Under the pieces are notes generated by a model. It was not told the DNA's origin and ran no database searches. It saw only the letters and a list, made by a program, of their open reading frames with translations. The position numbers were made by a program, and so were the translations under genes. Of a DNA stretch of 64,000 bases, positions 39,024 to 48,640 are shown piece after piece (within the stretch, counting starts at the first letter, position 1; each line of letters starts with the position of its first letter). The DNA is from an uncultured Alphaproteobacteria bacterium (GTDB lineage: Bacteria > Pseudomonadota > Alphaproteobacteria > MPNO01 > UBA2964): the NCBI GenBank assembly GCA_943787225.1, contig CALSLP010000003.1:328797-392796 (forward strand), in the 5' to 3' direction.

Positions 39024-40169
39024 CTAAACATTTGCCGCGACCGGTTTTTCAAAACGATTTAACAGAAATGGCTCAATAGAGCTACCGACCTCACCACTCC
39101 GCACATAATCACATATTGCCTTTGCCGTCAGCGGTGCCAGTAAAATACCGTTCCGGTGGTGGCCCGTCGCCAGGACAAGGCCCGGTGTCGGTGTCGGACC
39201 CAATATAGGCGCATCATCCCGGCTCGCAGGCCGCAACCCTGCCCAGCTTTCGACCAGCGGCAAATCGTATATTCCCGGCAAGACATCCCATGCCAGGCGT
39301 AGTAACTCCATGACCCCGCCAGCGGTAAGTCCCGTATCGAATCCCATTTCCTCAACCGTCGCACCAATGATGAGGCGCCCATTGCTTTTCGGCGCGAGAT
39401 AAATTGAAGGCACGACACCGTTGCCTGGCCCCCAAATGACGGTTTCGATTAACGGGAAGCGCGGATCCATTTGAACAGCGACCATTTGTCCCTTCAAAGG
39501 ACGGACGGGCGGACGACTAATCTCTGGCAAACCAGCCAGATTGCGTGACCACGCACCGGCTGCCAAGACGACGATATCCGTATTAATGGTACTGTCCGCT
39601 GTTTCAACGGCAGAAATTCTTCCGCCAGCTGTTGCAACACCGGTTATCTCGACATTCTCCTGGAGAATGCCACCGGCGGCTAGGAAGGCCGCACGCAGCG
39701 CCTCTGCGACCTTCCGGTTATCCACTTGATGATCCAACGCACTGTAGACAGCACCACCCACAGCGCGCGCGAGATGCGGTTCCCGTTTACGCGCCTCATA
39801 TCCGCTGAGCCACTCAACATCGAGGCCGAGGGACTGAAAATACGAATACCGATGTTCGAGATGCTCAAGATCATCTCGATCAAGCCCAACCACCATCGTG
39901 CCTTCTTCCCGGTAGTCGACATCTATACCAGAAACGGAGCAAAGTTCGGCGGCAAATTCTTTCCACATCGCACGGCTTTCCAAGGCCAACGGAAGCAATG
40001 CCTCTTCGCCATGTTCGGCTTCCGCCTGTGGCGCCAGCATACCGGCGGCGGCCCATGTCGCTTCCATGCCGGCCGCACCCCGGTCAAAAACCGTAACGTC
40101 CTCGCCAGCCTGGGCGAGTCGCCAGCCGACACCGAGTCCGCAAATACCACCACCAATAATTGCGATCAT
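39024..40169 (-). CDS. thiO: Glycine oxidase ThiO
   Basis: FAD enzyme that oxidises glycine to the dehydroglycine used by ThiG. The Rossmann start is IAIIGGGICGLGVGWRLAQ, followed by GMEATWAAAGMLAPQAE and the C-terminal LVESWAGLRPASRDDAPILG and ATGHHRNGILLAPLT. The start at 40169 is placed at the methionine before the FAD motif. The frame continues upstream to 40298, but that part is the TPP riboswitch, not protein. It is the first gene of the thiamine operon. Confidence 0.94.
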   Translation of the reverse strand: MIAIIGGGICGLGVGWRLAQAGEDVTVFDRGAAGMEATWAAAGMLAPQAEAEHGEEALLPLALESRAMWKEFAAELCSVSGIDVDYREEGTMVVGLDRDDLEHLEHRYSYFQSLGLDVEWLSGYEARKREPHLARAVGGAVYSALDHQVDNRKVAEALRAAFLAAGGILQENVEITGVATAGGRISAVETADSTINTDIVVLAAGAWSRNLAGLPEISRPPVRPLKGQMVAVQMDPRFPLIETVIWGPGNGVVPSIYLAPKSNGRLIIGATVEEMGFDTGLTAGGVMELLRLAWDVLPGIYDLPLVESWAGLRPASRDDAPILGPTPTPGLVLATGHHRNGILLAPLTAKAICDYVRSGEVGSSIEPFLLNRFEKPVAANV

Positions 40170-40229
40170 CGCAGCAATAGCTCCAAATTCTCCGGAAGCC
40201 ATCTCGTAATACGCTGGGAGAAACCCTGC

Positions 40230-40308
40230 GTGACGGCTCCCTACGCTGGTTCCAACCAGTTCAGGTTCGATGGGTGTTCTCTCAGTCCTGACGGACACCC
40301 CAGGTCAC
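40230..40308 (-). promoter_or_regulatory. TPP riboswitch (THI element)
   Basis: Reading on the minus strand, the leader holds the conserved CTGAGA box and the second half GAACCTGAACTGGTT, ACCAGCGTAGGGAGCC, enclosed by a GTGAC/GTCAC P1 stem and a GGGTGTCC/ACACCC helix. It lies about 60 bases before thiO. Binding of thiamine pyrophosphate should reduce expression of thiOSGE. Confidence 0.95.
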
Positions 40309-40424
40309 CAGCTAAACGTGATCCTCTGCCCCAAAACTGTCAAGTCTGATCCATTGCCTTGTTGGTCAAACCATGTCGTTATTCAGGGCAGTATGGAAAA
40401 AGAAAAATAAAGAGTGATCCCAGC

Positions 40425-41336
40425 ATGACAACTTCGAGCAAGCCCAACATTCCTGTTTGGGTCGCCTATGGGATGCTTATCATGACCGCGGTTTTTTGGT
40501 CGGCGACAGCAGTCGCCGTCCGCGCCTCAGCTGGCGACATCCCACCGCATAGTTTCACATTTTGGCGTTGGGCTATTGCATTTGTCCTGTTCCTGCCATT
40601 TGCCGCCAAGCCATTCTGGCGACAACGTAGGATTTACCGGAAACATTGGCTGATGATGTGTGGCCTGTCATTCACAAGCATTGCCGGTTTCACAATTTTT
40701 TATTTTCTCGGTCTTCAGGCGACGACGGCGATTAATGCTTCGGTTCTCAGCGGCGCCACACCGATCGCTATTGTCATTGTCTCGTTCATAATTTTGCGGA
40801 TCAAGCTAACACCTACCGTCATAGCGGGAACCATACTGGGTATCATTGGTTCCTTGGTAATTATTCTAAATGGTGACTTAGGCGCCATTTCAACAATGAC
40901 GTTAGGTGTCGGGGATCTTTTCATCGTAGTCGCTATGACGTTCTGGGCAATCTACACCGTTTGCCTAAAGTGGTTACCGCCTAACCTTGACCCATTCGGC
41001 TTAATCCTGGTTTTAATCGGCCTCTCCCTGCCGATGACCTTTCCGTTCTACATGTGGGAAATCGAACAGGGCCAGTTCTTCGATCTTGACGTCAGAAACA
41101 TCGGGCTCATCCTGTTCACCGCGATATTTCCATCGGTTGTCGCCTATCTGTTTTGGAACAAAGGTGTTGAAGTCGCCGGACCCAATGCCGCCGGATTCTC
41201 AAGCTATCTTATCCCGGCTTTTGGGACGGTTCTGTCGGTTTTGCTACTGGGTGAGAGCTTTGAACTGTTTCACGGCATTGCAATTGCGTTGATTTTTAGC
41301 GGTCTCTATCTTGGCATGCGCGTTCAACACCCCTGA
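40425..41336 (+). CDS. DMT superfamily (EamA) transporter
   Basis: About 303 residues with ten predicted helices in two EamA repeats (first from WVAYGMLIMTAVFWSATAVA, second from GDLFIVVAMTFWAIYTVCL). EamA proteins export amino acids or other metabolites; no substrate can be assigned. The ATG at 40425 is chosen because the upstream part of the frame (from 40359) lies in the divergent thiamine promoter region. It is followed about 50 bases later by the FAD monooxygenase gene, possibly in the same transcript. Confidence 0.88.
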   Translation: MTTSSKPNIPVWVAYGMLIMTAVFWSATAVAVRASAGDIPPHSFTFWRWAIAFVLFLPFAAKPFWRQRRIYRKHWLMMCGLSFTSIAGFTIFYFLGLQATTAINASVLSGATPIAIVIVSFIILRIKLTPTVIAGTILGIIGSLVIILNGDLGAISTMTLGVGDLFIVVAMTFWAIYTVCLKWLPPNLDPFGLILVLIGLSLPMTFPFYMWEIEQGQFFDLDVRNIGLILFTAIFPSVVAYLFWNKGVEVAGPNAAGFSSYLIPAFGTVLSVLLLGESFELFHGIAIALIFSGLYLGMRVQHP

Positions 41337-41383
41337 GGGGTTGACGCCATGTACCCTGCTTGTAAGGTCCCTCAACTTAATTT

Positions 41384-42625
41384 TTGAACAGTGTGCAATC
41401 AATGACTCCTGACAATCGCGTTCTTATCGCTGGTGCTGGGCCCGTCGGTATGATTTCCGGCTATTACCTCGCCCGCCAGGGTATTCCCGTCACCGTTTTC
41501 GACTCCCTGCCAGAGACAACAGCAGATCACCGTGCCTCCACGGTTCACCCCTCGACGCTGGAGATGCTGTCAGAACTCGATATGACTGATGAGTTGCGCG
41601 CTATGGGTCTGGTATCTGAAGTCTTTCAGTTCCGAGATCGTTATGACGACCGTATTGTCGCTGAGTTTGATTACAGCATCATCGCTGATGAAACACCTTT
41701 TCCCTATGCCCTTCAGGTTGAGCAGCACAAAGTTATCAATGTCGCTCGCAAACATGCGGAGCAACTCCCTGATTTCAAACTAATGCGGCCTTATGAGGCC
41801 GTTAGTCTGAAACAAGACGATGACGGCGTAGAACTATCGGTTAAGAACTCGGATGGTGAGATCGAAACCCATACGGGACGCTATCTGATTGCCGCCGATG
41901 GCGGACGCAGCATCATACGCAAATCGCTGAATATTGATTTTCCCGGCTTCACCTGGGGCGAACGCTTTGTCATCGCGACGACAAAATTCGATTTTGGTAC
42001 CCCTGAAGCAGGCAACCATCGCTATCGTAACTATGTTGCCCACCCAGATCAGTGGTGTGCGTTGATCAAGGTTGCCGGTGACGACATGAGTGGGCTATGG
42101 CGAATTCTTTTGCCGGCCTCTGGCGATGAACCGGATGAATACGTAAAAAGTCTGGATTGGGTGAAGGACAAATATGCTGAATGCCTGCCCTATTCCAAAA
42201 ATTACGAAATTATTCATCGCAATCTCTACAACGTACATCAGCGTGTCGCGGAAACCTTCCATGTAGGACGGACTGTTTTGGCCGGTGATTCAGCCCATGT
42301 AAACAATCCACTCGGCGGCATGGGTATGAATGGCGGAATCCATGACGGCCTGAATATATCGGAAAAACTCGTGCGCATTTGGCGTGGCGAAGGCGATGAT
42401 GCGCTCCTCGCGCAATACGACCGCCAACGCCGGACGATGGCCAAAAAATACGTGCAGGCACAGTCCATCCAAAATAAAGAGCTGTTGCAGGAAAGTGATA
42501 TGGATATCCGCCGCCAAAAGCTGGATGCCCTGGGGGCCATCACCGACGATCACGACACCTGTCACGAATATCTTCTAAAATCGTCCCTTATCGCGATGGT
42601 GCGGGAAGCCAACAGCGTTCAATAG
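41384..42625 (+). CDS. FAD-dependent aromatic-ring monooxygenase-like protein
   Basis: 413 residues of the p-hydroxybenzoate hydroxylase fold. The dinucleotide motif (VLIAGAGPVGMISGYYLARQ), the DG motif (YLIAADGGRSIIRKSL) and the GD motif (VLAGDSAHVNNPLGGMGMNG) are all intact, so it should bind FAD and use NAD(P)H and oxygen. The substrate is unknown; relatives act on phenolics or are involved in ubiquinone synthesis. The start may be 41384 or ATG 41402. It converges with the beta-helix gene, overlapping by seven bases. Confidence 0.87.
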   Translation: MNSVQSMTPDNRVLIAGAGPVGMISGYYLARQGIPVTVFDSLPETTADHRASTVHPSTLEMLSELDMTDELRAMGLVSEVFQFRDRYDDRIVAEFDYSIIADETPFPYALQVEQHKVINVARKHAEQLPDFKLMRPYEAVSLKQDDDGVELSVKNSDGEIETHTGRYLIAADGGRSIIRKSLNIDFPGFTWGERFVIATTKFDFGTPEAGNHRYRNYVAHPDQWCALIKVAGDDMSGLWRILLPASGDEPDEYVKSLDWVKDKYAECLPYSKNYEIIHRNLYNVHQRVAETFHVGRTVLAGDSAHVNNPLGGMGMNGGIHDGLNISEKLVRIWRGEGDDALLAQYDRQRRTMAKKYVQAQSIQNKELLQESDMDIRRQKLDALGAITDDHDTCHEYLLKSSLIAMVREANSVQ

Positions 42626-43993
42626 CTGACACCGAACCGGTTCAGTATCCTGTTCCGCAAAGCCAGCACGTCACACGGGCCGGTACTAAAGTCGATCGCG
42701 CCGGGGAAGATTACTTTTCCGCGCGACCGACCGCAGAAATCCATCTTTACCTCGCCATGATCATACGGCACCGTCGGCGGAGCGACACCTTTTTCTAGTT
42801 TAAAATCCGCCATCCCAGGATTACGAAAGAGCGATTGCAACACCTCATCACCGCGACCAATCGAACTCCTGCTCAGCCAATTGGCAAATCCGTCCAGCGT
42901 GGAATGCATTTTTATGACGTCAGCCTTGTCGACCCACTTGCTAAACTTCACGTCATAGTCTGAGACTCGTTCCTTGAGCTTGCGGACAACGCCAGGAGTA
43001 TAGGCGGCAAAGGCGTATCCGGTCTGAATGTTATCGCCGGATTCAACCCCGGCTTCCTGCCGCAACGAAACGGCCCCCGACATAATATTGTTCTGGACGG
43101 TCGCAAACGTGTCCTTAAAGCGCAGCATAACGCCCCAGGATTTGAAAAGTGTATTGTGACGTACCGTTACATTTTCTGATCGGTTGATATATACGCCAGG
43201 CGCTTCTGGGCAGTTTATGATCACATTGTTTCGCATGATCCCGTTTTGATGCTCCAGAGGACAATCAGGCCCCGAGCACCTGAACGTCCCGCCGCCGCCA
43301 AACGACAATCCAACCCGGCGACGGCCTTTGTGCCGCCATTCACACATCACAAGATTGCGCTCAAAGAGACCGCCCTTGCCGCCCCCCTTTCAGAAAGGCG
43401 CCGTAGCTAATCCCATCGCCTCCGCCTTTAGCAAAGTCTGCGATGAAGTTGTTGGTTATGCGCCAGTTATCACCGCCAACAACATCGATCAGCGTAACGG
43501 GTTGTGCGGTTTTTCTCGGTGCATCGTTATAAAACGCGTTGCCGGTAATGACGACATCATCGGGAGACAACTTTTTTTGTGGATTCCCTTTTACCGAAGC
43601 ATGAAAGCCGACGATGTGGTTGCCGCGCAGTACCGTGTTGTCAGCGCGCCCAACGATATGAAATGCATGGTGGGCATTTTTGCCACCACGGATATCCAGG
43701 TTTTCAAAGACCCAATAAGGCGCATCCAGTTTAAACAGTTCTGTCGCATCCGTTTCAATTCGGGTTTGAGCCGGGTTAAGGGCAGTTAGCGTAATTGGCG
43801 CATTGGCGGCACCCGGACGCGTAATCAATATTTTGTTCAGGCGATATCGGCCTGGCTGTAAAACTATCCTGTCCGCAGGTTCTGCGACCTTAATGGCCCG
43901 CTGCAGACTGGGAACATCTGTAACAGTGACGTCGCGCGCCAGCGCTGGCATGCTCGGAAAAATAAAAATAGTAAAAATTAAGAACGACCGCAT
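42619..43993 (-). CDS. Secreted right-handed beta-helix protein, with an apparent frameshift
   Basis: The N-terminus has a signal peptide (SFLIFTIFIFPSMPALA). Repeating short beta-turn units typical of parallel beta-helix folds follow (YWVFENLDIRGGKNAHHAFH, DNTVLRGNHIVGF, VVITGNAFYN). The frame breaks at a run of six C on the plus strand (43382-43387). With one base removed it continues as GGLFERNLVMCEW and further repeats (NGIMRNNVIINC, ENVTVRHNTLFKSWGVML) to the stop at 42619, about 455 residues. The fold is shared by polysaccharide lyases such as alginate lyase or chondroitinase B (PL6), but I see no proof of the active site. ATG 43993 has a GAGGGG ribosome site. Confidence 0.78.
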
Positions 43994-44025
43994 AATCCCC
44001 TCAACCTTCAAACGCCCCGGTCACC

Positions 44026-45313
44026 TCAAAAGTGGTCAGGTTCCTTCTCCAAGGATTTCGCCATTTCGGGTGTTTTTTTCAAGACCCAGAAAAATAGGAT
44101 AATGCAGCAGACACCGCCAACGCCAACTGGTATCTGCAGCCCTATCCACTCTGTCGCTGCCCCCATCAAAAAGGCGCCAAGCGCCGGGCCCCCACGGGAT
44201 ATCATACCATACAGGCTCATGACCCGGCCTCTGACTTCACCAGACACCGCATTTTGCAACAATTGCTGCTCACCAACACCGACAAAGGTCATCCCCAGCC
44301 CAGTAACAGCGACGCAAAACATGCCAATCCACAGATTATCAGTGACACTAAAAGCAATTAGACCAAGCCCGACGACAAGCACCATCCAGGCCACAATGCG
44401 AGTCAGCCCCGCGACCGAACTTCGTCGAGCAAGGATAACACTTCCTAAAACAGCACCCGCGCCAATTGCCGTGTGTAACAAGCCGAGCCCATCAACACCG
44501 CTATTGAACACCAGGTCAGCGAAACCGGGCAAAAGCTCAGCGTAGGCGCGCCCGCACATTGCAACCACACTCAGTAAGATAAAGAGCGGCGCGATACCAG
44601 GCATCTGGAGACAATAGCGTATACCCTCGATGATTTCCGCCGGCAGGTTCTTAAAGGAACGTGGCGACGGCACGTGAGGGTTATCCAGACGGATAAAGAA
44701 TAACGCAACAATGAAGATAAAATAGGAAACTGCGTTGACGGCAAAGGCCGTTCCGGCATCCCACTGCGCGATAATAAGGGCAGCGACTGCCGGGCCTAGC
44801 ACGCGCGACAGATTGAATGACAACGAATTAATACCTATCGCCGAAGATAAATCTTTTCGTTCCACCAGACTTGGCAAAATGGAGAAGCGAAGCGGCTGGT
44901 TGAACGACATGATCACGCCCCCGCGCAAAGGCGAGCCCCACCAGCCATCCGATAGTCGCATTCCCGCTAACGGCAATGCCCGCGAGAATAATTGCCTGCA
45001 CCATTGCGAGGAATTGCGTTCCCTGAATCCCCCGGAGTCGGTTCACCCGATCAGCGATTGCACCCGCTAACGGGGCCAGAATGACAGCCGGAACGAGCTC
45101 CGCGACCGCGACGACGCCAAGCCAATACCCTGACTTCTCAAGCTCCCAAGCCAACCAACCCATCGCAACGCGCTGTATCCATGACCCAAAATGAGACAGG
45201 ATATTGGTCGAGGCATAGATAGCGTAATTGCGATTGGAAAACGCACTGACAATAGCGGCGATTCCTGAGGGCGATTGCATTTCAGTGTTTTCCTGGCTGT
45301 GGTGCTGTCCCAA
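44026..45313 (-). CDS. MFS transporter of the EntS/MFS_3 type, with an apparent frameshift
   Basis: The first 130 residues (YAIYASTNILSHFGSWIQRV, PAVILAPLAGAIADRVNR) and the rest (FNQPLRFSILPSLVERKDLS, VGVGEQQLLQNAVSGEVRGR) lie in different frames, joined in GLAFARGG by a run of five C on the plus strand (44918-44922); one base fewer restores the frame. The corrected product is about 425 residues with twelve helices. Relatives export siderophores or drugs; no substrate is inferred. A truncated paralogue lies directly upstream. Confidence 0.85.
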
Positions 45314-45614
45314 GAGACTCTGCCAGAGCCGAACGACGGCGATAAAACCAAGCCCAAAGCGCTATACAAATAACGGCACCACCAGCGATCGGCCACCGCA
45401 AACCAACATAATCCCCGATCCAGCCCATCATAAGCGACCCCAATGACGGACAATCCCGCGAAATAGCGCCATATAAACTAACAACGCGTCCCCGCATATG
45501 TTCATCAACTGATGCCTGAATTAACGTGTGTTCGTCGGTTCGCGCAACAGTCATGAAAAATCCACGTAAAAATTTATCTTGAGAGCAACCACGATCAGCA
45601 GAAGCGCCATTCAA
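45282..45614 (-). pseudogene. C-terminal remnant of a second MFS_3 transporter
   Basis: 110 codons whose last 85 residues (TLIQASVDEHMRGRVVSLYG, DCPSLGSLMMGWIGDYVGL) match the C-terminal part of the adjacent intact transporter (QNAVSGEVRGRVMSLYGMIS). The first ten helices are absent: upstream sequence up to infA has no transporter coding. It is most likely the tail of a tandem duplicate that lost its 5' part by deletion. It overlaps the next gene's start by 32 bases. Confidence 0.72.
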
Positions 45615-45730
45615 AGCCTTTCAGATAAAGATTCCGGAAAACCTTGCTCCCGAAGGCATTCCCCTCAAGGTCAGCTCTCCATAATTTTGTTCTCTCTCAC
45701 GCGAAATTTTACAAAGAATCCCGAAAAACC

Positions 45731-45759
45731 TTGACGATTGACCTGTTCAGGGCACTAAT
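45731..45759 (+). promoter_or_regulatory. Putative promoter of infA
   Basis: TTGACG (45731-45736), 17 bases, then ACTAAT (45754-45759), ending 29 bases before the infA ATG. A sigma-70-like pattern in a suitable place; not more than a match by eye. Confidence 0.45.
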
Positions 45760-45788
45760 GCGCCACCGCAACGCAAAATGAAGGCATT

Positions 45789-46007
45789 ATGGCGAAAGAA
45801 GAGCTCCTTGAATTTTCGGGTACCGTGATGGAACGGCTGCCCAATGCTATGTTCAAAGTAAAATTAGAGAACGGACACGAGGTGCTTGCACACACAGCGG
45901 GCAAGATGCGTAAATTCCGCATCCGCGTTCTTGAAGGTGACAAGGTCGACGTTGAAATGACGCCATACGACCTGACCAAAGCTCGGATCATTTTCCGACA
46001 CAAATAA
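45789..46007 (+). CDS. infA: Translation initiation factor IF-1
   Basis: 72 residues, an S1-type OB-fold that binds the ribosomal A site during initiation. The sequence [20 protein letters not shown] and [20 protein letters not shown] is highly conserved. Isolated here between the MFS genes. Confidence 0.98.
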   Translation: MAKEELLEFSGTVMERLPNAMFKVKLENGHEVLAHTAGKMRKFRIRVLEGDKVDVEMTPYDLTKARIIFRHK

Positions 46008-46017
46008 GCTGATCATC

Positions 46018-46040
46018 GCCCGCCAGAAAGAATGGTGGGC
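46018..46040 (+). terminator. Possible hairpin after infA
   Basis: An 8-pair stem with one G-U (GCCCGCCA / TGGTGGGC) and a seven-base loop begins ten bases after the infA stop. No U-run follows, so termination strength is doubtful. Confidence 0.35.
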
Positions 46041-46129
46041 ACTGTTCCCGTATCAGCTGCAGGGGTATAAACTGCAGCCATAGACTTGCCTGTCCTTTCA
46101 TCCGGACGATCAACCATAATCGGTGCCCT

Positions 46130-47350
46130 ATGGCGACGCGAACCTGGCGAACCCCTGTCGTAATTCTGACCTGTGCAACTCTGATCCTGTTGTTGTCGTT
46201 TGGCGCACGTCAAACCTATGGGCTTTATCTCGCTCCCATTTCCAAAGCTCATGGGTGGGAAATCGGGGTTTTCTCCTTTGCTATGGCTCTTCAGACGCTC
46301 ATTTGGGGGCTGTCTCAACCATTCTGGGGAAATATCGCTGACCGGTTCGGTGCTGGCCGTGTCGTTAGTGCGGGTCTTATCCTCTACGCTGCCGGGCTGT
46401 GGTTGATGTCCGTGTCAGTCACACCGCTCGGCATCACCCTATCAACGGGGCTGATCACGGGGCTGGGCATGAGCGCCACCAGCTTCCCTATCATTCTCGC
46501 CGTCGTTGGGCGGAGCGTCTCGGCAGAACGTCGGAGCATGTTCCTGGGTATTGCCAGCGCAGGCGGCTCTTCCGGCATGGTCATCGTCGTTCCCTTCGCA
46601 CAATATTTTATATCCGACACAGGATACACACTGGCACTCGTCGTTTTGGCGCTGCTCATGCTCACCATCGTCCCCCTCACCGCCGCCATAGCGGGAAAGC
46701 CACAAAACCCCGACGGGGCAAACGTCGTCAAACAGAATACCGGCGAGGCAATCCGCGAAGCCCTCGGTCACAAGGGCTATGTCCTGCTGGTGAGCGCCTT
46801 CTTTGTGTGCGGGTTTCAAACAATGTTCATCGGCGGACATTTGCCAAATCATCTGGATAAATCAGGCATCGGCCCTGAAACGGCTGCTACCGCGCTCGCG
46901 CTCATCGGCCTCTTTAACATGATCGGCTGCTTTATCTGGGGGGTGCTCGGCGGAAAATACAGCAAGAAACTGATGCTGGCGCTGCTCTATATCATCCGGT
47001 CCTTTACCGTGCTCGCCTTTATCATGTTGCCCGTCACCGATACGAGTGCGCTGGTCTTCGCGGCCTTAACGGGGCTGATGTTTCTCGGCACCGTCCCCTT
47101 AACCAGCGGCCTGGTTGCGCAAATTTTTGGCACACAGTACATGGCTATGCTTTATGGCTTTGCCTTTACCAGCCATCAGGTCGGTAGTTTCCTCGGCATC
47201 TGGGTTGGCGGCATCGTCTTTGATATGACAGGTAATTACGACATTATCTGGTGGAGTTCGATCATCCTCGGCTTTGTGGCCGCCATAATGCACTGGCCAA
47301 TTGATGAAAAACCCGTCGTTCGAACGGCGGCCTCACCCGCCCCGTCTTGA
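46130..47350 (+). CDS. MFS transporter, tandem copy 1
   Basis: 406 residues, twelve helices. Begins WRTPVVILTCATLILLLSFG with GARQTYGLYLAPISKAHGWE; motif-A-like loop GNIADRFGAGRVV. It resembles the group of MFS proteins annotated as oxalate/formate or monocarboxylate-type carriers, but the substrate is unknown. It is the first of three consecutive paralogues sharing the R-Q-S/T-Y/F-G-L start and an AERRSMFLGIASAGGSSG-type loop after helix 4. Confidence 0.88.
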   Translation: MATRTWRTPVVILTCATLILLLSFGARQTYGLYLAPISKAHGWEIGVFSFAMALQTLIWGLSQPFWGNIADRFGAGRVVSAGLILYAAGLWLMSVSVTPLGITLSTGLITGLGMSATSFPIILAVVGRSVSAERRSMFLGIASAGGSSGMVIVVPFAQYFISDTGYTLALVVLALLMLTIVPLTAAIAGKPQNPDGANVVKQNTGEAIREALGHKGYVLLVSAFFVCGFQTMFIGGHLPNHLDKSGIGPETAATALALIGLFNMIGCFIWGVLGGKYSKKLMLALLYIIRSFTVLAFIMLPVTDTSALVFAALTGLMFLGTVPLTSGLVAQIFGTQYMAMLYGFAFTSHQVGSFLGIWVGGIVFDMTGNYDIIWWSSIILGFVAAIMHWPIDEKPVVRTAASPAPS

Positions 47351-47389
47351 TATGCCCGTTGTTCGGGCAAACGTAACTGAGAGATCCTG

Positions 47390-48610
47390 ATGCCTAGTAT
47401 CCCCTGGAAAAGCCGTCCTTATCTGGTCCTGATTCTGTGTACCCTCATCATCCTGATCTCCTATGGGACCCGCCAGAGCTTCGGCTTGTTCCTGATACCG
47501 ATTAGCGATGCGATCGCTGGAGGGAAGGTCGAACCCTTTTCCTTTGCCGTCAGCCTCCAAACGCTCATCGTCGGCCTCAGTGTGCCCTTTGTCTCCGCTA
47601 TAGCCGACAAATGGCTGGGGCCGGTAAAAATGCTCATCGCCGGCGGCGCACTCTATGCAACGGGGATGGTACTCCTTGGCCATGCGGCAACGACAACCGA
47701 CCTAACTATTAGTGTTGGGATGATCAGCGGCCTCGCTGCCGCCGGTTGCGGTCTCCCAATGCTTCTATCAATCGTAGGCCGTGTCGCGCCGGAAGAACGG
47801 CGCAGCCTGTGGTTGGGCATTGTCTCTGCCGGCGGTACTGGCGGCCAGATGTTCCTGGTCCCTCTCAACGGCTACCTTCTGGAGCGCATGGACTGGACTG
47901 ACGCCATTCTTATTCTGGCGGCCTTTATTTTTGCCATCGTCCCGATGTCTTACATTGCCGGGAAATCAAGCGGTGAATCGCTGAATCAGAAGAAAGACAC
48001 CCAGACACTCGGTCAAGCACTGCAGGAAGCCCGAGGTCATAAAAGCTTTATCTATCTTTGCCTTGGGTTCTTTACCTGCGGTTTTCAGGTTCAATTCGTG
48101 GTCACCCATTTACCTAAATATCTTGAAGACACAGGGACAGGTGCGACCGTTGGGGCGCATGCCATCGCGCTGATTGGGCTCACCAATGTCATCGGCACGG
48201 CTGTCGCCGGAATGCTCGGCGGCAAATACAAGAAGAAAAACCTGCTTGCCGGTCTCTATATCGGGCGCTCATTGGTCATGCTCGTTTTCTTCCTCATGCC
48301 AGTAACGCAGATGTCAGTGTACATCTTTGCCGCCTGTATCGGCTTTCTGTGGCTCGCTACGGTGCCCCTAACGGCCGGACTCGTGTCTGGCTTCTTTGGT
48401 CCACGCTATATGGCGACGCTATACGCCATTGCCTTCCTGAGCCATCAGATAGGCGGCTTCCTCAGCACCTGGATGGGAGGCATCATTCGCGATGCGACGG
48501 GGTCTTACGACCAATGGTGGTGGGTCATCATTTTTGGTGGCATGTTGGCGGCGCTCTTCCATCTACCAATCAACGAGCGTCCGGTAGAAAGACTCGCACA
48601 ACCAGCGTAG
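47390..48610 (+). CDS. MFS transporter, tandem copy 2
   Basis: 406 residues, starting 40 bases after copy 1. The order of conserved blocks is the same: YGTRQSFGLFLIPISDAIAG, the central EERRSLWLGIVSAGGTGGQM, GHKSFIYLCLGFFTCGFQVQF, and the C-terminal FGPRYMATLYAIAFLSHQIG. Divergence from copies 1 and 3 is spread over the whole length, so duplication is old. Substrate unknown. Confidence 0.88.
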   Translation: MPSIPWKSRPYLVLILCTLIILISYGTRQSFGLFLIPISDAIAGGKVEPFSFAVSLQTLIVGLSVPFVSAIADKWLGPVKMLIAGGALYATGMVLLGHAATTTDLTISVGMISGLAAAGCGLPMLLSIVGRVAPEERRSLWLGIVSAGGTGGQMFLVPLNGYLLERMDWTDAILILAAFIFAIVPMSYIAGKSSGESLNQKKDTQTLGQALQEARGHKSFIYLCLGFFTCGFQVQFVVTHLPKYLEDTGTGATVGAHAIALIGLTNVIGTAVAGMLGGKYKKKNLLAGLYIGRSLVMLVFFLMPVTQMSVYIFAACIGFLWLATVPLTAGLVSGFFGPRYMATLYAIAFLSHQIGGFLSTWMGGIIRDATGSYDQWWWVIIFGGMLAALFHLPINERPVERLAQPA

Positions 48611-48640
48611 ACTGCTCCGTACATTTTCCGGAGAGACTAA

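Noticed and set aside
40170..40298. N-terminal extension of thiO
   Set aside because: The codons cover the TPP riboswitch; the FAD motif starts directly after the methionine at 40169.
42238..42565. Minus-strand frames over the monooxygenase gene
   Set aside because: Antisense to the intact GD motif region; no start signal or family features.
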